Assembly: GCF_004341625.1 (NCBI RefSeq)
Contig: NZ_SLZG01000011.1
Location: 124,001 to 188,000 of the forward strand
Reading direction: 5' to 3'
DNA length: 64,000 nucleotides
DNA from: Rhizobium sp. BK376
Lineage (GTDB): Bacteria > Pseudomonadota > Alphaproteobacteria > Rhizobiales > Rhizobiaceae
This document shows, one piece after another, positions 17,014-26,551 of this stretch. The notes beneath the pieces are model-generated. The model was not told the DNA's origin, ran no database searches, and saw only the letters and a program-made list of their open reading frames with translations. How positions within the stretch are numbered: the first letter of the stretch is position 1; the number at the start of each line of letters is the position of its first letter. The position numbers and the translations under genes were made by a program.

Positions 17014-18780
17014 TTAGTGCTTGGTTCGCTGAAGGAAGCTCTTCAAACCCACCGAACGTGGGAAAGGCAGCTCGGTGGGTGGCGCCTGCAGCGCTTCCCA
17101 ATCCTTAAGAGAGCCAAGGATAGTATCTGAGGATTGCTTCATCTGCCTTGCGATCGGCCCCGAGGCACGCGCCACCGGTTTGAGTGGGAAGCCCTTGGGA
17201 TGTATTGCAGGCAAATTGAGATCCGGCGAAAGCGGCTTCAGGAGCTTGGCCAGCGCTTCCCTGGCCTTTTGCCTGTAGGTGGTCAATAAGGGATCGTCGG
17301 AATGAAGCTGTTCCAGCACCTTGAATGCCTTGATCGCGTCGGTCGTTCGGCCTGACGCCGCCAGGGCCGTGCCCTTCTTAAAATGCGATCGTATGTTATT
17401 GGGCCTTTGATCGACGATCCTGGAGAAGGTTGCTGCGGCCTCCGCAAATTTCTTTTGCGCCATCTGCGTGTCGCCAAGACGCACGAGCACCGGGATCGGG
17501 TCGGAGGCCTTTGCCAGAAGCGTACTATAGGCTGCCTCCGCTTCCGCCAGCTTGCCCTTGTCGAACAGGAGCTGCGCAAGCGAGAGCTCGGCACCGATAT
17601 GATCCGGGTAGGCGGCAAGGACCTGCTCGAAGGCCGCTTCGGCATTCGTCCTGTCTCCCGATGCGTAAAGCCGGCTTCCCTCCTCGTAAACATGACCTAT
17701 GCTGCGAACATTCAATCCTTCGCGAAGATTGCGACCGCTTCGGGTGCGCACCGTGATGCAGTGAAGGGTCTGCTCCTCGACGCCGAAAGCATATTTATAC
17801 GGCTCGTTGCCACGGAGGAAATCGTAGCTGATAAAGCCTTCTTCGATCGCCCGGCGAATTGAGTAACCGTGGAGGACGAGACCCGGCGAGGGGGTTTTCC
17901 AGTCCTCATCGCGGCCGGCGATGTAAAAGAGGATCGACTTCTTCTGATGATCCAGAAAGTTGGCGAGTGCCCCCAGCGGCCTTTCGCCATGCCAGAGGAT
18001 TGGAACCATCAAGTTTCCGCTTCGGAAGGCGTCCAGCAATATGGCACGTGACGTAGCGATGATCTTCTCTGTCCGATCACCCTTGAGGCTGCCCCATTTT
18101 GCACGCCAAAGCCGGAAGAGGATATCGACATCCCGGTCGATCGTGTCGGCGGTCGCGACTGTGATGCGGTAGCTGTCATCATTCTCGACCTGCCTTAGGA
18201 AGCGGCGAAGCTTCTGCCGCGTCGGGCTGCTCAGATTGCGTTCGAGATAGGCATCCCAACTGGTCGGTAATTTCGCGACCGGGCAGATAGTCTGGTCGAT
18301 GCCGGCCTCATCAAGCCGCGAGACCTTGCGGAATGATACGTCGGGTCCGCCCAACTCTGCAAGCAGCGCATTGCGCCGCTCGATGGAGCCCGAGAAATTG
18401 TCGAGATGGAGGTTCGTCCAGTTCTGGCTTTTCAGGAACAGGGCAAAACCGCGGATCGCATGTGCCTCATAGCCCGGCTCGCTGATCAGGCCGGTATAAT
18501 CGGCTGCATGATTGCCAGCCATGAAGATGTCGTCGGTAAAAATTCCGGTCTTCTGATCCTGAACCGTTCTCAGGCGCAGGGGAAAGAAGGCAACATAAGG
18601 AGATCCAGGTTGCTTCTCGCGCAGCGCCAGGATGAACCAGCGCTTCCGGTTCCTCACATATGCCTGCAACCATGTCCAGGAGAGAAAATATTGTGCTTGA
18701 GGGTCGCTTACATAAACCCGATCCCAATCCGCACGCGCCGCATCCAGATCAGCAATGCTTTCGATCACGTCAATTCGCAT
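17014..18780 (-). CDS. GNAT-fold acetyltransferase (BioF2/CelD-like) fused to TPR repeats
   Basis: 588 residues. The first ~360 residues match the BioF2-like acyltransferase group (CelD/BcsL, FemAB-related), with characteristic segments FLSWTWLQAYV, RQKLRRFLRQVE and YDFLRGNEPYKYAFG near the end of the domain. From about 375 to 520 there are three or four tetratricopeptide repeats (for example EAAFEQVLAAYPDHIGAELS). Such acyltransferases act in cell-surface polysaccharide modification; the TPR part may recruit partners. ATG 18780 is preceded by GGTAGG; a TTG 13 codons upstream is a weaker choice. Confidence 0.75.
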   Translation of the reverse strand: MRIDVIESIADLDAARADWDRVYVSDPQAQYFLSWTWLQAYVRNRKRWFILALREKQPGSPYVAFFPLRLRTVQDQKTGIFTDDIFMAGNHAADYTGLISEPGYEAHAIRGFALFLKSQNWTNLHLDNFSGSIERRNALLAELGGPDVSFRKVSRLDEAGIDQTICPVAKLPTSWDAYLERNLSSPTRQKLRRFLRQVENDDSYRITVATADTIDRDVDILFRLWRAKWGSLKGDRTEKIIATSRAILLDAFRSGNLMVPILWHGERPLGALANFLDHQKKSILFYIAGRDEDWKTPSPGLVLHGYSIRRAIEEGFISYDFLRGNEPYKYAFGVEEQTLHCITVRTRSGRNLREGLNVRSIGHVYEEGSRLYASGDRTNAEAAFEQVLAAYPDHIGAELSLAQLLFDKGKLAEAEAAYSTLLAKASDPIPVLVRLGDTQMAQKKFAEAAATFSRIVDQRPNNIRSHFKKGTALAASGRTTDAIKAFKVLEQLHSDDPLLTTYRQKAREALAKLLKPLSPDLNLPAIHPKGFPLKPVARASGPIARQMKQSSDTILGSLKDWEALQAPPTELPFPRSVGLKSFLQRTKH

Positions 18781-18897
18781 ACGCCTACCGATCGCTTTGT
18801 TTACTTCGCTAAACAGCAAGCGCTCATATTAGCTGTATTTGAAATGCGTCAAATATTCCCTTCGTGTTATTTGCAGAGGTAAAATGGGATTAGCGAT

Positions 18898-19389
18898 CTA
18901 CATGGCATCCGTGTAGCGCGGGCTGGCGCGGATGAAGACCCAGAGCGCCTTGCTGATCTCGACGATCTCCTGGATGGACTTCTCCAGGCGGTCGATTTCC
19001 TTCCGGTCGAGCTGTTCGATCTTGCCGTAGCGGACTTCCTTTTCGTCCTCGACAAGGCGCATCAATTGCGTGCTGGAAATCTCACCGCTCTCGTCGAAAG
19101 AATAGATGCAGTGATTGTATTTGTTGCGCATTTTCGATTCCCGCTTCAGGCGGCCCATCAGCGCAAGAACGGCCTTGCTGTCATCCGATGGGGCCGACGG
19201 CAGTTTGGCCAGCCGCTCGACCAGATCGATACGCGCGCGCGTCGTATTCAATGTCAGGAAAACGATAATGGCAGCATCCTTCTCCACATTGAGAAGGTGC
19301 GCAATAATATAAATCAAAAGGCTCTCGGTATTGGTCCAGACATAGTTCAGTCGGCCGACAAGGAGCAGAACATCTGATATCGCAGGCAT
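18898..19389 (-). CDS. Hypothetical protein with HEPN-like R-x4-H motif
   Basis: 163 residues, mostly alpha-helical by composition, no signal peptide. I do not recognise a named family. Residues 88-93 read R-N-K-Y-N-H, which fits the R-x(4-6)-H motif of HEPN ribonucleases, including the polar residue after the arginine, and the motif follows a helix rich in charged residues as in HEPN domains. The C-terminal third is a likely coiled coil (L-D-R-K-E-I-D-R-L-E-K-S-I). No nucleotidyltransferase partner is adjacent, so a toxin role is only an idea. A TTG at 19437 would add 16 residues. Confidence 0.55.
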   Translation of the reverse strand: MPAISDVLLLVGRLNYVWTNTESLLIYIIAHLLNVEKDAAIIVFLTLNTTRARIDLVERLAKLPSAPSDDSKAVLALMGRLKRESKMRNKYNHCIYSFDESGEISSTQLMRLVEDEKEVRYGKIEQLDRKEIDRLEKSIQEIVEISKALWVFIRASPRYTDAM

Positions 19390-19482
19390 TGTACGACCCA
19401 ATCGAAAATCACAGATTATGCATTCATCATAAAGCAAAATCCTATTTAAGCATGTCCTTCCTCTGGCCTTTTCTGGTCTCGA

Positions 19483-20865
19483 TCAACGCTCGCGGAATGC
19501 TCGCGACATGCTGTCGACAACCGGCTTCGAAAGATATTCGAAGAATGTTCGCTCCGCCGACTGGATCATCACATCGGCCGGCATGCCGGGCACCGGCTTG
19601 AACCCGGGAATACGCTTGAGTTCTTCCGGCGCCACCTTGACCCGCACGATATAGACATCCCTCTGCGTGCTTCCCGAGGCATCCTCCACCGAGTCCGCCG
19701 AGACGTAGAAGACGTCTCCGTTCAGAACAGGCGTCGTGCGGCGGTTGAGCGCAGAGAGGCGGATCGTGGCTGTTTCGCCTTCATGGAGTTGATCGATCGA
19801 GGTCCGCAGCACTTGTGCCTCGATGATCAGCGGCACGTTGTTGGGCAAAATTTCCATGATCGGCTTGCCGGTCGTTATGACGCCGCCGGCAGTGTGGTAG
19901 TAGGCGCGCACGACGGTGCCGCTGACCGGAGAACGGATGACGGTTCGGTCGAGGACGCCCGTCGCCTCGCGCGCCTGCTCGCGGACGCTTTCGAGATCTG
20001 ACTCGGCGGTCTCCAGCGCATCAAGGGCAGCCTGCTTATTGGCATTGATCGCGATGATCGCTTCCTGACGGTACTTCGCCACCTGCGATTCGCTTTCGTT
20101 GATCTCGGACTCGATGCGCGCCAGTTCGCCCATTGCGTCGGCGACGGCGCGCTGTACTGCCAACAGATCGGAGCGACGTACAACGCCAATCTCGGCCATC
20201 TTCTGTTTGGAATTCTGTTCATCCGTGAGAAGATTGAGCTGCGTGACGAAGGCTTTCTTTTGGCCGTCATAACCCTGATTGCGGAATGCCAGCGAGGTGA
20301 TGTTCTTCTCGATCAGGTTCAGCTGTTCGTCGAGCTTGACCTGCTTGCTGCGGAAAATGACGAACTGGCTTTGAATGAGCGCGTTGACATCAGGATCGCT
20401 TGCCTCCTGCTGGACCACGTCGGGAATTTTGAAGTCCTTGGCGCCTTGAGCCTCGGCCTTGAGGCGGGCGACGACTGCCTCAAGCCTCAGACGCCGCATC
20501 TTGAGGGCGCGTTCGTTTGCAAGCGCTGCGGTGGGATCAAGCGTCAGCAGGATGTCGCCTTCGTGGACGACATCGCCTTCGTTCACCATAAGCTCCTTGA
20601 TAATGCCGCCCTCGAGATGCTGGATAATCTTGTTGTTGCCGGTCGCGACGAAACTGCCCTGGGCAATGACGGCAGAGGCAAGGGGCGCCGTCGCCGCCCA
20701 GTAGCCGAAGCCGCCGAAGGAGGCGAGCAGGATGGCAAATCCGGTAAAGCTATGAAGGCGAATGGAGCGCGGCACTTCGCTGTACCACTCTACTTGAGCG
20801 GCCTCGTTCTTCCTGGCGGATTGGATTTCTGTCTTTTCCTTGCCTCTCCGAAACATGGTACTCAC
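19483..20865 (-). CDS. HlyD-family periplasmic adaptor of a type I secretion system
   Basis: 460 residues, normal for PrsE/HlyD-type membrane fusion proteins. A cytoplasmic N-tail is followed by a membrane segment (about 37-58), a lipoyl/biotinyl half (V-N-E-G-D-V-V-H-E-G-D), a long coiled coil (about 120-300) and a second lipoyl half with S-P-V-S-G-T-V, then a beta-barrel region. It bridges the ABC exporter to an outer-membrane TolC-like channel, which is not encoded here. Its start overlaps the exporter stop by four bases, so the two are made together. Confidence 0.93.
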   Translation of the reverse strand: MSTMFRRGKEKTEIQSARKNEAAQVEWYSEVPRSIRLHSFTGFAILLASFGGFGYWAATAPLASAVIAQGSFVATGNNKIIQHLEGGIIKELMVNEGDVVHEGDILLTLDPTAALANERALKMRRLRLEAVVARLKAEAQGAKDFKIPDVVQQEASDPDVNALIQSQFVIFRSKQVKLDEQLNLIEKNITSLAFRNQGYDGQKKAFVTQLNLLTDEQNSKQKMAEIGVVRRSDLLAVQRAVADAMGELARIESEINESESQVAKYRQEAIIAINANKQAALDALETAESDLESVREQAREATGVLDRTVIRSPVSGTVVRAYYHTAGGVITTGKPIMEILPNNVPLIIEAQVLRTSIDQLHEGETATIRLSALNRRTTPVLNGDVFYVSADSVEDASGSTQRDVYIVRVKVAPEELKRIPGFKPVPGMPADVMIQSAERTFFEYLSKPVVDSMSRAFRER

Positions 20866-23348
20866 CCACCGATCCGCGGAGCCTGTTGCCCGCCGTTGAT
20901 GCTGTCACTTGGCCTAGTGCTCATCGCCTTCAGCACCTCCATCCGTTCTCCGAACATCGCGACCGAACCGTCCTTCAGGACCAGGATCTTGTCGACACAT
21001 TGCAGCAGCGCAGGACGCTGGGTGATGGTGACGGTCGTGATGCCCTGTTTCTTGGCGTGAAGAAGAGCTCGGGCGAGGGCGTTTTCGCCTGCCGTGTCGA
21101 GGTTCGAGTTGGGTTCGTCGAGAACAACGAATTTCGGATTGCCGAAGAAGGCGCGGGCAAGCGCAATGCGCTGCTTCTGTCCGCCGGACAACGGAGAGCC
21201 GTCGGCGGAAACCACCGTCTCATAGCCCTGGGAGAAACTCGCGATCAGTTCATGGACATCGGCAAGGACGGCCGCCTCATAGACGAGCTGGTCATCCACA
21301 TCGTCGCGCATGCGGCAGATATTCGCCTTGATCGTGCCCGGGAAGAGCTGCACATCCTGGGGCAGGTAGCCGATACTCTCACCGAACTGACGCTGATCCC
21401 AGTTGCGCAGGTCCATGAGATCCAGGCGCACATTGCCCGAGGTTGGCAGGATCGAGCCGACCAGCATCTTGCCGAGCGTGGTCTTGCCCGAACCGGAATT
21501 GCCGATGACCGCAAGCGATTCCCCCTTGCTCAGCGAGAACGAAATACCGTTGAGGATGACCTTCTTCTGTGGCGGCGGCACGAAGAGAATGCGCTCGACA
21601 TCCAGACGCCCCTCCGGATTGGGCAGACGCAGGCGGGGGAAATTCAGCGGCGAATTTAGGAGAAGCTGCTTGATGCGGCCATAGGCGGCGCGGGAATGGT
21701 TGAACTGGTTCCAGCCTTCGATCGCGCCTTCGATCGGTGCCAGCGCGCGACCCGACACGATGGACGCCGCAATCACCATGCCGCCGGTCAAGTCACCTGC
21801 AAGCGACAGATGCGCGCCCCAGCCGAGCAGCGTTACCTGCGTGACCAGTCGGCAGGCCTTGGTCAGGCCGGAGAAGACGATATTCCGATCCTGCGCCGCC
21901 ACCTGCGCCTTCAGTGAACCCGATGTTTCGCGCCCCCACATCTTCACCGCTTCCGGGATCATCGCAAGCGCATTGATGATCTGGGAATTGCGGGCCATGG
22001 AATCGAGATGGAAATTGGCGCGGCCAAGGAACGAATTTGCCTCGGCAAATTGCTGGGCCGTCATCTTCTGATTGAGATAGGCGATGACAAACATGATGGC
22101 GCAGCAGGTCAGCACGATGACGCCGAGCGATGGATGCACCATAAACACGACGACGATGAAGAGCGGCATCAGCGGCGCGTCCAGAAAGGCAATCAGGGTG
22201 CCCGACGTAATGAAACCGCGCAATTGCTGCAGGTCGGACAGAGTTTGATAGTCACGTCCTGTTCCATGTAGCGACGCGCGGGCGGCCGCGCTGAGGATGG
22301 GAGCGCCAAGCTGCACTTCGAGCTCAACCGCCGTCCTCATCAGGATGAAGCGCCTGACCGCATCCAGCACGACCTGGAGGATCACGGCTCCGAGCACGGC
22401 GATGGTCAGCATCACCAGCGTATCGATGGAGCGGCTGGTCAATACGCGGTCCGATATCTGGAACAGATAGATCGGAATTGCCAGGACGAGGACATTGATG
22501 GCGAGCGTGAAAGCCATGACGATCAGCATGTTGCGTCTGATGACGATCATGCCGGTCCGCAAGCTGGCCGCAAAATTCAGCGGCTGGCTGCTTCGCTTGT
22601 GGAAGACGTTGCCGCCTCCACCTCCACCGCCGCCATTGCCCTTACCGTCGTCGTCCCCATTATTGCCGCCACCGCCGCTGCGGACGCGCCGTTCACCGTC
22701 CTTGATCGGTCCCGGCTCACTATCGATTGTGCGAGGCAGCGGGCCCGGATGCGCCTTCATCTCGACTTCCGGCTTCACTTCGGGCGGCTTCACTTCGGTC
22801 ACGGGCGAGACATCGCGCATGACGGTCTGAACCGCAGGAGCGGGCTCAATCGCAGACGCGGTCGCTGCTTGAGCCTCGGGCGGCAGTATGGTCTGCTTTG
22901 GGGTCGCAACCTCGATCTGAGGAGGCGCAATGCGCTCCTTGGATGCGGCTTCATCAACACCTTCCGTAACGGCTTGCGGTAACGGAAGCTTCTTTGCTGC
23001 CTTTGACGGCGCCTCTATTGAAAGATCGCCCAGCTGACGCGGCTCGAAGGCCTTCGGCTTTGGCAGATCCAACTGCACCTGCTTGCGCGCCGGGGATGAC
23101 GGAGGTTCGTTGCGAAGCGGAAAAAAGCTGGCCCGCGTTGAGGTTAAAACAGAAGGTTCATCGTCTGCAGCCTTTGCCTCCCGCCGAGATTCCACCGGTA
23201 CAAGCTTCTGGAGGCTCTCGATGACATTATCAATCGCAGTCACGACCGGGGCAGCGTTGGTGTCTGACTGTTCGATCGCCGGTGCGACAGAACTGCGCAG
23301 TCGCACGGTCTGGCTCTCGGCAATTCCCAATTTGGAAATCTGGTTCAT
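20862..23348 (-). CDS. Type I secretion ABC exporter with long disordered N-terminal extension
   Basis: 828 residues against about 580 for PrsD-like exporters. The first ~255 residues are proline-, alanine- and glutamate-rich and end in a glycine-rich linker (a run of eight G near 250). The ABC transmembrane domain (about 275-540) and nucleotide-binding domain follow, with Walker A GNSGSGKTT, signature LSGGQKQR and Walker B FVVLDEPNSN. It should power export of unfolded substrates recognised by C-terminal signals. It lies between the HlyD gene (four-base overlap) and two upstream genes likely encoding its cargo. The extension may be a substrate-sensing or chaperoning tail. Confidence 0.9.
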   Translation of the reverse strand: MNQISKLGIAESQTVRLRSSVAPAIEQSDTNAAPVVTAIDNVIESLQKLVPVESRREAKAADDEPSVLTSTRASFFPLRNEPPSSPARKQVQLDLPKPKAFEPRQLGDLSIEAPSKAAKKLPLPQAVTEGVDEAASKERIAPPQIEVATPKQTILPPEAQAATASAIEPAPAVQTVMRDVSPVTEVKPPEVKPEVEMKAHPGPLPRTIDSEPGPIKDGERRVRSGGGGNNGDDDGKGNGGGGGGGGNVFHKRSSQPLNFAASLRTGMIVIRRNMLIVMAFTLAINVLVLAIPIYLFQISDRVLTSRSIDTLVMLTIAVLGAVILQVVLDAVRRFILMRTAVELEVQLGAPILSAAARASLHGTGRDYQTLSDLQQLRGFITSGTLIAFLDAPLMPLFIVVVFMVHPSLGVIVLTCCAIMFVIAYLNQKMTAQQFAEANSFLGRANFHLDSMARNSQIINALAMIPEAVKMWGRETSGSLKAQVAAQDRNIVFSGLTKACRLVTQVTLLGWGAHLSLAGDLTGGMVIAASIVSGRALAPIEGAIEGWNQFNHSRAAYGRIKQLLLNSPLNFPRLRLPNPEGRLDVERILFVPPPQKKVILNGISFSLSKGESLAVIGNSGSGKTTLGKMLVGSILPTSGNVRLDLMDLRNWDQRQFGESIGYLPQDVQLFPGTIKANICRMRDDVDDQLVYEAAVLADVHELIASFSQGYETVVSADGSPLSGGQKQRIALARAFFGNPKFVVLDEPNSNLDTAGENALARALLHAKKQGITTVTITQRPALLQCVDKILVLKDGSVAMFGERMEVLKAMSTRPSDSINGGQQAPRIGG

Positions 23349-23389
23349 CGAAATGCAACTCCCACTTATTCTTGCCAGTTTCTTGCCGA

Positions 23390-25420
23390 TTAGGTGAGAA
23401 CCGAATGCATCGGATCACCAACGCTTCCGTTGTGCCACGACAGGTCGTGACCGAAGTCGGTTGTTCCGTCCTGGCCTGTCTGCTGGTCGTTGTTGTCGTC
23501 CAGGAATGCGATCGCCTCGTTCGCCAATTGCGACACGGGCTGGTTGGGGGCGGGGCCATCGTGATCGACGAGGCCGCCCTGGATGAGAATCGCATCCGAA
23601 TATGTGTGGCCGGCTACGTAGGTGGTGTGGCCAAAGCTGTCGTAGTCGATGATGCTGGCGATGTTGACGACCGCATTGCTGCCGGTATCGATCTTGACCG
23701 TCGCGTCGTGATTGTCGTGCAAGGTTTCGTTGGCGATCTTGGTCACGGAATCGCCGTCGCCGACGACATTCACCTGCTTGATGACATTGACGTCGTAAAA
23801 ATTGCCGGTGATGTAAAGGACGTTCAGCCCCGCATAGCCGGCGAAGGTCGGGTCGTGCGCAAGCCCTTCCGGCATGGAAGCATCGCGATCCTGGATGTTC
23901 TTGACGACATCGTTCATGTAATCCGGCATGGCCTCGAAGCGATCGGTTCCGCCGATGTTCTGGATAGCTGCCTGGTTCCAAAGCAGATTGCCGCCCGTCT
24001 GCACCTCGGCACCCCTGGTGCCGTCCAGCTTCACCGTATCGCTGTCGTAGAGCACCGAAATCTGAGTGATCGAGTTCATGTCGAGGACGTGGCCGCCGAT
24101 AATCACGAGATCGTACTGCATTCCGATGCCGAGATAGGATGCAAGGTCGGCGACGCCGTTATTGCCGGTCAGCACAGTGGTGTCGACGCCGCTGGTCGTG
24201 ACCGTGAGGGAGTCGTTATCGGACAGGAAATTGTATTGCTCCGTCCAATGGACGAAGGAGACGTCGCCGTCCACGACGCTGACATGCCAGGCAGTCGGAA
24301 ACACCGGGTCGCTGCCATCGCCGCCTGCGTGGCCGGTCGGATCGTTTGCGAACTGGCTATGCTCGAAAACCGCAATGTTCTTGCCGATTGTCTGGGCGCT
24401 GGCTGGCGACGATGCATCATTGTCCAGCAGGCCCTCGACCTTGTCGTGGTCGGCATAGGTGTAGATCTGGGAAATCGCATCGACGGAATGATAGTCGCCC
24501 ATGACGGCCATAACAGGCGCAATGATGCCCGTGTCCACGACTGTCGCGATATTGACGACCTCGTTCCCGCCCGTCTCGATCGTCAGGGAATTTCCGGAAG
24601 GATTGTCGCTATGGACCGGCGTGTCGCTGCCGGTGGGCTCCCCGGAGGGCGTCAGCAGCGGCTGAGGCATATAATCGTTCAGATCGGGGAGATCGTTCGC
24701 ATCGGCGCCATTGACGTGAATCCCGTCAAGCACCTGGGCCGCCTGGATGACGTAGCCGCTGCCATCCGGCTCATGAATGCTCGTTCCGCCGTTCTGCTCG
24801 ACGGTCTGCGCGAAGTCGTGCATGTCGTCGCCGATCTTCGTAAGCGCATCCGGGCTATCGGTGCGCTCGATCGAACTGAAGGGCGACATGGCATCCGCCC
24901 TGGCGTTCATCTCGGCAAGCTGGTCGAGGATGTAGGAAAGATCCTGAACGGCATGGTGGCCGTTCGTCATGTCGAGAATGTCATCGTCACGAACGACGTT
25001 GACCTGCATCACATGGGCTATTTCGGATCCTTGACCGTGGTCGACATGAAGCTTTTGCTCTGCGCCAAAAGTCGTGGTCGCAATATAGAGGTCGGCCGGG
25101 TCCCGGATCGGCGCAAGCTCCTCCTGGGCCAGAGCGGTGAGGTTCTTCAGCGTCGCGTGGAAAGTCTCGTCATAAAGTCTCGCCTGCAGATGATCGTATT
25201 CATAGGCGTTGGAGACGTATTTCACGTTGGGACTGAAATCGATCAAAGTCAGGTCGGAGGAGAATTGATCCTGGGGCAGGGGCTGATCCGGCGTCTCGGA
25301 ATTGGCGTCCTGTACGATCTGTCCGTCGAGCGCATGCTGCCGCAGCTCAATTGCATCCGTATGCGTTTCGAACATACCGATGAAATGCGCGATGATTTCC
25401 GACAATTTTTCAGCATGCAT
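23390..25420 (-). CDS. Large repeat-containing putative type I secreted protein
   Basis: 676 residues, strongly acidic, rich in D, N, T and V, with no signal peptide, in the same operon as the exporter (41-base gap). I do not recognise a named domain. Two alternating repeat motifs are visible. One reads roughly T-G-x-N-x-x-x-N-x-A, seen as TGGNEVVNIATVVD, TGNNGVADLASYL, TGGNLLWNQAAIQN and TGSNAVVNIASIID. The other reads G-x-x-Y-x-V-x-x-I-x-Q-x-x-V-x-x-D-x-D-x-V, seen as DAISQIYTYADHDKV, NSITQISVLYDSDTV and NVIKQVNVVGDGDSV. Canonical RTX nonapeptides are not evident, but the D-x-D clusters could bind calcium. It is probably an exported adhesin or biofilm protein. Confidence 0.65.
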   Translation of the reverse strand: MHAEKLSEIIAHFIGMFETHTDAIELRQHALDGQIVQDANSETPDQPLPQDQFSSDLTLIDFSPNVKYVSNAYEYDHLQARLYDETFHATLKNLTALAQEELAPIRDPADLYIATTTFGAEQKLHVDHGQGSEIAHVMQVNVVRDDDILDMTNGHHAVQDLSYILDQLAEMNARADAMSPFSSIERTDSPDALTKIGDDMHDFAQTVEQNGGTSIHEPDGSGYVIQAAQVLDGIHVNGADANDLPDLNDYMPQPLLTPSGEPTGSDTPVHSDNPSGNSLTIETGGNEVVNIATVVDTGIIAPVMAVMGDYHSVDAISQIYTYADHDKVEGLLDNDASSPASAQTIGKNIAVFEHSQFANDPTGHAGGDGSDPVFPTAWHVSVVDGDVSFVHWTEQYNFLSDNDSLTVTTSGVDTTVLTGNNGVADLASYLGIGMQYDLVIIGGHVLDMNSITQISVLYDSDTVKLDGTRGAEVQTGGNLLWNQAAIQNIGGTDRFEAMPDYMNDVVKNIQDRDASMPEGLAHDPTFAGYAGLNVLYITGNFYDVNVIKQVNVVGDGDSVTKIANETLHDNHDATVKIDTGSNAVVNIASIIDYDSFGHTTYVAGHTYSDAILIQGGLVDHDGPAPNQPVSQLANEAIAFLDDNNDQQTGQDGTTDFGHDLSWHNGSVGDPMHSVLT

Positions 25421-25576
25421 GACTGAGCTCCCCTACAGTCGTCTGCATCTGGCTTCTGCGCACTTTGGTTGAAACTGCCGACAATGTCCCGTAGCCGGCA
25501 TATCTCTGCTCAAGCCGCCAATATGCACCGGCCTTGAATGGCCGGTGCACGTGTGCAGATAGCTTGTGCAGTAATA

Positions 25577-26551
25577 TCAGCCGTTGTGCGTATCGTGCTG
25601 GTCGTTGCCGCCGGTGATGGCGATATCGGCCGCATTGCTGACCATGTTCGCGCCCTGGACCAGCTCCTGATGGAAACCGGAATTGGCGAGAATGGCGGAA
25701 GCATCGGATACGTTGCTGCCCGTGAGATCGTGACCGACACCTGCGGTATGCGGATCCCAGCTCAACTTGCTGTCGATATCTACGCCGTCCGCGCCGTGGG
25801 CGTTGCCGCCGGTCGCATTCAGGTAGTTGTCGGCGCCGGAGTTGTTCATCTTCAGATCATAGGCTGTATCCTGATCTGCAAGATTGTTGGCCTGGACAAG
25901 GCTGAAGCCCGTGTCGTTGCCATCTCCGCCGAGAGCGTTGTTGAGGATGTTGTCGACGTTGAAGTGGAACGAGAAGTCGTCGCCGATATCGTAGGTCACG
26001 TCATGGCCGGCAACGCCGAGGTTGCCGAAGTTGGCGACATCCTTGAGGCTGCCGAAATCGTCGTCGCTGTTCGTGGAGTTGTGTGAATCGGACGTAGTCT
26101 TGGTGTTATAACTATCGTCCATTTCGTTCTTGTTGATATTTCTGATATCGGTCTCAGTATTGCTGAACGACTTGTTCGACGTCCAGTCGTAGTCGTTATG
26201 GCTGTTCAGGTCGTTGTTGCTGTTGGACGTGGATGTATTTCCGTTGTCCTTGATATCGACGTCAGTATCGGTGTGCGTCGCGTTGATCACCTTGCTGGTA
26301 TAATCCCAATCGTAATCGTTGTTGCGATTGTTGCCACTGTGATCGTCGGTGCTGTTGTTACTATCGGTTTTGTCGTCATCAGAAATAATGTTGGTGTTGG
26401 TGGTGTTGGTCTGGTTTGCCACACCGGCGACGGCAACCGAACCGTCATCCGCATGCGTACCGTTGACGGCGCTTGTCGCAAGCCCATCAGCCAACGCTCC
26501 GACGCGCAAGTCGTCTTCGGCGCTTACGTTCGCAATATCCAAGTCAGGCAT
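25577..26551 (-). CDS. Asn/Asp/Thr-rich low-complexity putative secreted protein
   Basis: 324 residues, first gene of the type I secretion operon. GGAGGA lies nine bases before ATG 26551, which fixes the start; codons upstream to 26599 are excluded. The middle (about 45-160) is made of short degenerate repeats around N-D-Y-D-W and N-T-D-T-D-type stretches, with almost no hydrophobic residues. The C-terminal half has one RTX-like G-G-D-G-N-D and hydrophobic/acidic alternation typical of type I secretion tails. No signal peptide. Function unknown; extracellular matrix or adhesion is a reasonable guess from context. Confidence 0.6.
   Translation of the reverse strand: MPDLDIANVSAEDDLRVGALADGLATSAVNGTHADDGSVAVAGVANQTNTTNTNIISDDDKTDSNNSTDDHSGNNRNNDYDWDYTSKVINATHTDTDVDIKDNGNTSTSNSNNDLNSHNDYDWTSNKSFSNTETDIRNINKNEMDDSYNTKTTSDSHNSTNSDDDFGSLKDVANFGNLGVAGHDVTYDIGDDFSFHFNVDNILNNALGGDGNDTGFSLVQANNLADQDTAYDLKMNNSGADNYLNATGGNAHGADGVDIDSKLSWDPHTAGVGHDLTGSNVSDASAILANSGFHQELVQGANMVSNAADIAITGGNDQHDTHNG

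Noticed and set aside
23282..25426. Long plus-strand open frame opposite the repeat-rich secreted protein
   Set aside because: Composition is that of an antisense shadow (many I, V, D, R), and the minus-strand frame is in line with the secretion operon.
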